Source: Anticarsia gemmatalis (lineage: Eukaryota; Arthropoda; Insecta; Lepidoptera; Erebidae). From it: 64,000 nt of DNA. Of the stretch, positions 59,101 through 64,000 are shown piece by piece. The position numbers were made by a program, and so were the translations under genes. Within the stretch, counting starts at the first letter, position 1, and the number at the start of each line of letters is the position of its first letter. The stretch covers positions 1,302,001 to 1,366,000 of the forward strand of contig NC_134745.1 of assembly GCF_050436995.1 (NCBI RefSeq). Reading direction: 5' to 3'. A model generated the notes under the pieces. The model saw only the letters and a program-made list of their open reading frames with translations, had not been told where the DNA came from and made no database searches.

Positions 59101-60840
59101 CAACGGTCATGTATCATGATAATTTATTTCGATTTCTAAGCAGAGTCTAAGTGAGCCTAAATTATTATATAATTAAAGTAATTTTCGTCTTATTATATTA
59201 TCACAACAACTGAAATCTCAGTATTGTGGTAGGTAAAATTTCAGTCCAACCACAGTGCATCTTGAAGGCCGAATTGACCACTGTTTGGCCTAAATTTTAA
59301 GTAAACAATCCTTCAATATTTAGATACAAATCTAAAATATAACATCGTGTAGATACATTTCACTACACATAAAATACGTTATTTAATGTACTTAAAATTT
59401 TGCTTTAAATTAGTGCTTATTCAGAATTATAATTTCCAAAGCCTGTTTCAATTTGAATTTAAAAACATAAAACCGAATTTAAAAAAGAAATTTATTTTTT
59501 CAAAATCTGCGTAACCACTATATCTTTTCAAATAAGTACCATCACTTGAAAAACTGCATACATACAACCTTCATTAGAACAAAAGCAACCTCACTACATC
59601 CAAAAACAGCTAAAACATACCCAATTACGGGTAATTTTACCTGAAATTGTCACACAAACTAACATTCACCTTACCTAACTACGAGAATGATTAAAAAACG
59701 TCTACATCACAATTATATAGCTCGTGAACGTGTGTGTAATTGTTTTCTCTCTGAACCGCCAGATGTCGTGGCGGGCGTTGTTCACATATTAGAATGTACT
59801 TTCATTCATCTCTCCCGTATTGTGGCCATGATGTTACAATTTAGATAATTTTATGGACATTTTAATACGAGTTATCATCATTGGCCTGTATTCATCCCGA
59901 TATTCTGTCCGACTGCACAAGTAAGTAGGTAACTTAAATTTTCTGTGTAGCATACACAGTAATACACACGTGTGTATGTATATGATTGTTAGTAAGAAAT
60001 AAAATATCATAAAAACTTCTTCCCATAGGCATAGACCAGAGAAATAAATGTGTGGTAATTTTCAAGAAAAGGCCAGGATTGGATTTAGGTTCGTTAGTAA
60101 GGATGTAGATTTTGACAGAAAGCATAAACGGACGGAGGCTACATTTTGTAGAGGGATTTCCCTTCCCCATTAAAAATATACTTGGTAGGTGTTAGGACTA
60201 ACGAGGGAAAGTTTTTTATTCAAAGAATAATAATTTTAGCAGCCTTACCTGCATAAGGCAAAAAAAGTTTTGAGAGGTAAGGCTGCTTTATTATAAAAAA
60301 TACAATTATATACCTAGGAACAATAGCAGTTTGCTTTTGGAATAAAAGCGTAATTAATAGACGACTTTATGACTTTTAATGGTTGAAACTTGGCCTAGTT
60401 GTTTATTGAGTTTACAGACATAATTTCAACATTCACGACAGTCAAATGATCATCATACGGTTTAATATTGTGACTCACTAGTTAAAAATATTTGGTTACC
60501 AAATTACAGCACAAAAATATTATTGAATAAATAAAAAACAAACAGATATTTTTAATGACAAATCTCTTTTGAACAAGTAAACGATAGTTTGACACGCTAT
60601 ACAGCGGTCAAAACATCTTCCATACCAAAAATGAGTATTATCTACAAAGCAATTATAATTAACTCTAAATCACACACAAGACTTAACAAAGACTAAAGCG
60701 ACACCCATAAACTCATTTTAATACACAATTAACATAAATTACAAAATTCCATTACCAACATCACGACGTAATTATTATTTGAATAAAAAGTAATGTCCCA
60801 TTGGTTTGTGGTCACATTACATGTTCGTATAGCCTCGTGA
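59101..60840. other. AT-rich DNA, nothing recognised
   Basis: No supportable gene. The frame at 59934-60170 (minus) has no motif. A local repeat of GCAGCCTTACCT/AGGTAAGGCTGC at about 60240-60285 forms an inverted pair of 12 bases. Confidence 0.35.
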
Positions 60841-60976
60841 TAACACCGAACGAAGTGTGGCGAAGACATCTGCGCGCGCGCAGCGGCCTTGCGCACCCGC
60901 GTCTTACCTCCGAACATTACCGAACCTCCCTACGAAACAAATAACTACCTTACGCCCGCGTGATAAAGGTGAAATT
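60841..60976 (+). promoter_or_regulatory. CpG-rich promoter-like region
   Basis: GACATCTGCGCGCGCGCAGC then GGCCTTGCGCACCCGCGTCT is the sharpest CpG cluster in the last 10 kb of the window. It is followed downstream by an initiator-like TCAGT and a splice donor, so a plus-strand promoter is proposed. On the minus strand the same patch contains ATGTTCGGAG followed by GTAAGACG, which could be a divergent short first exon, less certain. Confidence 0.4.
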
Positions 60977-61053
60977 TCAGTGATAAGGAAAATTGTGAGT
61001 GAACAAAATAATTCCGTTTGTGTTCAAGTGTGTGATTAAATTAAGATTTTAAA
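60977..61053 (+). other. Candidate 5' UTR exon with GTAAGC donor
   Basis: TCAGTGATAAGG at 60977 matches the arthropod initiator TCAGT. The following 75 bases, including AAAATTGTGAGTGAACAAAA and GTGTTCAAGTGTGTGATTAA, look like a typical insect 5' leader and end AAAAG at a GTAAGC donor. No coding exon that it could splice to is visible to 64000, so any gene would extend right of the window. Confidence 0.35.
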
Positions 61054-61229
61054 AGGTAAGCTTTCTTCAACATAGTTAATTATGAAATGTTATAATGGAG
61101 AATGTTACTAGGTATGCCAAATCGCTTTAAATTTTGACACAGTATAGCCTGTATGTATACATATAAACTAGTTTTTGTTTTAGTCAAAAATACCAAATAG
61201 TTTTGATTTTATAAGCATTCAAAGTTTCG

Positions 61230-61330
61230 AAAAATATCGAGTCCCGCTAACAGCCGCGTGAGCGGCTGTGACGTCATACTACTTTACCGCGCCGCGCGGG
61301 CCGCGTCCCGCTTAGTATTAAGTCGCCAAT
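61230..61330. promoter_or_regulatory. CpG-rich patch with a CRE site
   Basis: Contains GCTAACAGCCGCGTGAGCGG + CTGTGACGTCA (a CRE palindrome) and then TACCGCGCCGCGCGGGCCGC. CAGCCGC/GCGGCTG form an inverted pair. In AT-rich DNA this suggests a promoter or enhancer, probably linked to the one at 60841. Confidence 0.35.
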
Positions 61331-61638
61331 CGTTGTTGTAGGTGTAATAGTTTGCGTAGTATTTTGTTGTGTTTTCATCTGCTTATGTATAAAATAACTT
61401 ATAATAATAGTAAATACTATTCGATTAATAAAATGGATAAAGGATTTTAAAAAGGGCAATCGGATAATGTACCTAAAATAAATGGTATAACGGTTACGAA
61501 TTATTTGTGAAACAAATAGAGGTTTTGTTGCTTCCGAAATCCTACTCAACATTATAAATTTGAAAGTTTGTGAGAATGTGTATATATGTACATACATAAG
61601 TACATAAGTAATACATACAATGACATACATATGTCATT

Positions 61639-61764
61639 GTATGTATGTATGTACGTATGTATGTCTGTACGTACGTACGTATGTATGTATGTATGTATGT
61701 ACGTATGTTTGTATATGTATGTATGTATGTATGTAAGTATGTAGGTATGTAAGTATGTATGGAT
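61639..61764 (+). repeat. (GTAT)n microsatellite, interrupted
   Basis: About 125 bases of GTAT units with GTAC, GTCT and GTAA variants. The minus-strand frame over it, repeated HTYIHTYI, is an artefact. Confidence 0.93.
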
Positions 61765-61932
61765 GTTTGTTACTCTTTCACGCAAATTTGACAGAACCGA
61801 TTACGATGAAATTTTATATATACCTGAAGACCCAGAATAACACATAGACTACTTTTAATCCTCGAGTTCCCGAAGGATCATGATTTACGCGGGAAGGGTT
61901 TCCATGCGGACGAAGTCGTGGGCGGCTCCTAG
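61765..61932 (+). mobile_element. Helitron-like 3' portion, third subfamily
   Basis: TTTGTTACTCTTTCACGCAA, ACCGATTACGATGAAATTTT, GACTACTTTTAATCC and CGCGGGAAGGGTTTCCATGC + GGACGAAGTCGTGGGCGGCTCCTAG match the layout of a frequent moth element with the same logic as the others: a sentence-like body ending in CTAG followed by T. The 5' terminus has been replaced by or grown into the GTAT array. Confidence 0.65.
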
Positions 61933-61952
61933 TATATTATACATAGGTATAA

Positions 61953-61991
61953 TCCATACTAATATTATAAATGCGAAAGTAACTCTGTCTA

Positions 61992-62022
<31 letters not shown>

Positions 62023-62445
62023 GCTACTCAATCACGTCTAAACTACTGAACCAATTTGCATGAAATTTGGTATGGAGATATTTTGATACCTGAGAAAGGA
62101 CATAGGCTACTTTTTACCCCGGGAAAATGACGCATTTCCCGGGAAAATTCAAGTGACGAACTAAGTCGCGAATAGTCAATATTATAATGACATTGAAATA
62201 ACAAAATTCCGTTGTCATGGCAACTGTTTTAATGGCGGATATGCCTTAGCGCGACTTCGTTATATTATGAGTATTTATGAGATATAAATAAGTTTGAGAA
62301 TATTTTTCGTGAAAAAAATCATATTTTATATCATCACGCTACGACCAATAGGAGTAGAGTAACAGTAAAAAGTGTTACAAAAACGAGGAAAATTCTGACC
62401 CATTCTCTCTTATTTGACGCAAGCGAAGTTGCGCGGGTCAGCTAG
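61953..62445 (+). mobile_element. Non-autonomous Helitron, long subfamily, plus strand
   Basis: Starts TCCATACTAATATTATAAAT + GCGAAAGTAACTCTGTC followed by (TGTC)n, includes GAACCAATTTGCATGAAATT, ACCCCGGGAAAATGACGCAT, and GGCGGATATGCCTTAGCGCG, and ends GAAGTTGCGCGGGTCAGCTA+G. It is flanked by A and T. This is the same element as the minus-strand copy at 22155-22604, so the pair can be aligned directly. Confidence 0.87.
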
Positions 62446-62699
62446 TAAGTAATAATGTTAGATATTTACGATCACTGCATGTTATAATGAAACAGTTTTT
62501 AACCGAAATAATCGATTTTACATTTTTCCTGCCACAGTAAAATCAATAAACTCGCGATCAATCCGGTAAGAAATTGTTTCATTGTAATATGAAGTTATTT
62601 ATTATTACTTATTTACTTACATAATATTAAATTACATTTAGGCACAACATATGATTTCCTAGTATTTGAATTGAACATTTTTAAAAGTATTTAGTAATA
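62446..62699. other. AT-rich DNA, nothing recognised
   Basis: No supportable gene or repeat boundary was seen in this stretch. Confidence 0.3.
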
Positions 62700-62815
62700 A
62701 TTTCAACGCACCGAGCGCGCGACCTCAAGCGGACTGTGTGAGCTAGACTGAGCAAGTGTAGAGTGACGTCACACCGTCACCGAGAGCTAGCGTCGTGCGG
62801 TTACAACTTGTTTTA
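62700..62815. promoter_or_regulatory. CpG-rich patch with a CRE site, promoter-like
   Basis: GCACCGAGCGCGCGACCTCA, then GAGTGACGTCACACCGTCAC and CGAGAGCTAGCGTCGTGCGG. It has a perfect CRE (TGACGTCA) in a CpG-rich setting inside AT-rich DNA, as at 61230 and 34895. No exon was identified nearby. Confidence 0.35.
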
Positions 62816-63693
62816 CTTATAAATCGAAAACTAATTGACGTATCGAAGTAATTCTTTCACCAGTATTTTTTATTTTTAAACGAGAATATGGAGTGCTAAA
62901 AATCAAAATTAGGTAACATTCTCCATTGTTTAGTAGTGAAAATATTAACTGTAATTGTTTTCACTTTATCTGAAATAACGTGTGCGTTACATAACTTTAA
63001 ATGCGAGTGAATCCTGATTTTATTTGTTCAGTAGAAGATAAATAATACTGATTTACTTCAATTTATAAAGCATGTGATAGTAATTTACGTAGAGTAATGT
63101 CGTCATTTTATATAAAGGCTTTATGACATGGTTTTTTCCAAGTACCTTCATTGCTTTCTGACTGATAGCTTATCATAGTCTCGCTAGAGTGTTAGTTAAG
63201 CCGTAAAAATACCTTGATAGAGTTATTTAGGATGTTAGGTTGTTACAATTCTTTGCGCCCTATTTTATAGAAAACATGTCTTTAAACGAATCCACTTTTT
63301 GAGATAAAATCTTTGATCTGAAAATTCTATGAGTTTGGAAAATTAGACTTACTTGTGAGTACAACAGTGTCCAAGTTATCTTGTAAACCCTTTGCTACAT
63401 TTCAACCCCAGATGACTTTTACTGAAAATTTAGTTTCATGAAATTTCAAAGACACTTAAATAATATGGAAATGGATCTCGTATTTCTCTATCATGTATTA
63501 TGAGTTCGTTTACGTCTTTGAAATATAATACTATAGTTTCTCGACTTTACAGCTAACTGTCTAGGTAACTAATAGGTAATGAAAATATGTATCTGTAAAT
63601 TTTCCACAAGATAGGCTAACCGACACTTATCTGTGAGTAGAACCGAACTATAATATAAATATCATTAGTCTCATCTATACTAATCTCTACTTT
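62816..63693. other. AT-rich DNA, nothing recognised
   Basis: No supportable gene or repeat boundary was seen in this stretch. Confidence 0.3.
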
Positions 63694-63954
63694 TCTCTAC
63701 TAATATTGTAAAGCTGAAGAGTTTGTTTAATTGATTGTTTGTTTGTTTGAACGCGCTAATCTCAGGAACTCCTGGTCCGATTTGAAAAATTCTTTCAGTG
63801 TTAGATAGTCCATTTATCGAGGAAGGCTATAGGCCATAAATCATCACGCTACGACCAATAAGAGCGGAGTAGCAACGAGAAATGTTACAAAAACGGGAAA
63901 AACAATGACGTATCTCTCTTATGTGACGCAAGTGAAGTTGCGCGGGTCAGCTAG
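63694..63954 (+). mobile_element. Non-autonomous Helitron, short subfamily, copy 4
   Basis: Starts TCTCTACTAATATTGTAAAG (two changes from the family consensus) + CTGAAGAG, with TTTGTTTAATTGATTGTTTG in the tandem tract, and ends GAAGTTGCGCGGGTCAGCTA+G followed by T. Two further partial 5'-end-like pieces (TCTATACTAAT, TCTCTAC) stand just upstream at 63674-63690. The ATTGATTG in its tract is a possible intermediate toward the GATTGTTT array at 49907. Confidence 0.85.
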
Positions 63955-64000
63955 TCTTCAATAATTTCTAGAATTTTGTTCGGCTAAGAGACGTCTATGC

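Noticed and set aside
61552..61785. Minus-strand protein rich in HTYIHTYI
   Set aside because: It is a translation of the GTAT microsatellite.
1..64000. Viral or endogenous viral sequence
   Set aside because: I saw no recognisable viral coding region. The FLVCR name of the transporter family comes from a vertebrate homologue that serves as a virus receptor and does not indicate viral sequence.

Overview
The window looks like nuclear DNA of a lepidopteran insect, most likely a moth. The evidence is very AT-rich, gene-poor sequence packed with repeat types known from moths and butterflies: short Helitrons that begin TC(T/C)ATACTAATATTATAAA and end GTCAGCTAG, tRNA-related SINEs, the CCACTGCTGGGCAAG repeat, and truncated non-LTR retrotransposon tails. 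I see no bacterial, plasmid or viral gene organisation.

Only two protein-coding exons can be supported strongly. Both are on the minus strand, at 46038-46397 and 18995-19312. Each encodes a short hydrophilic N-terminus plus the first two membrane segments of a major-facilitator transporter of the FLVCR-like (haem/choline transporter) group. I count 48 identical residues of 65 across the shared membrane part. Both stop at the same residue (…WLLDKT), at a phase-0 GT donor (GTGAGT and GTAAGT). I recognised no downstream exon in the window, so the rest of the gene or genes should lie beyond position 1 or in small exons I missed. They may be two tandem genes or two alternative first coding exons of one gene.

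Layout: 1-18994 is presumed intron of the 19-kb exon, with SINEs, several MITE families and a GC-rich degraded reading frame near 9.5 kb. From 19.3 to 19.6 kb is the CpG-rich upstream region of that exon. From 19.8 to 23.1 kb is a cluster of MITEs, two Helitrons and a hAT-type MITE. From 23 to 42 kb is mostly featureless, with SINEs, LINE remnants and a 203-bp inverted repeat with matching 91-base arms at 38.1 kb. At 42.8-44.4 kb lies a 1.6-kb fold-back Tc1/mariner element carrying two opposed transposase remnants. The second exon is at 46.0-46.4 kb, and a candidate non-coding first exon with promoter for it is near 52.2-52.5 kb. From 49.4 to 63.9 kb there are at least six more Helitron copies, one inserted into a MITE and one carrying a 19-copy octamer array. 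Three CpG-rich, promoter-like patches lie at 60.8, 61.3 and 62.7 kb; the first includes a possible plus-strand 5' UTR exon ending in a GTAAGC donor.

All calls were made by eye. Repeat boundaries are firm where terminal inverted repeats, target duplications or Helitron ends are visible, and approximate elsewhere.
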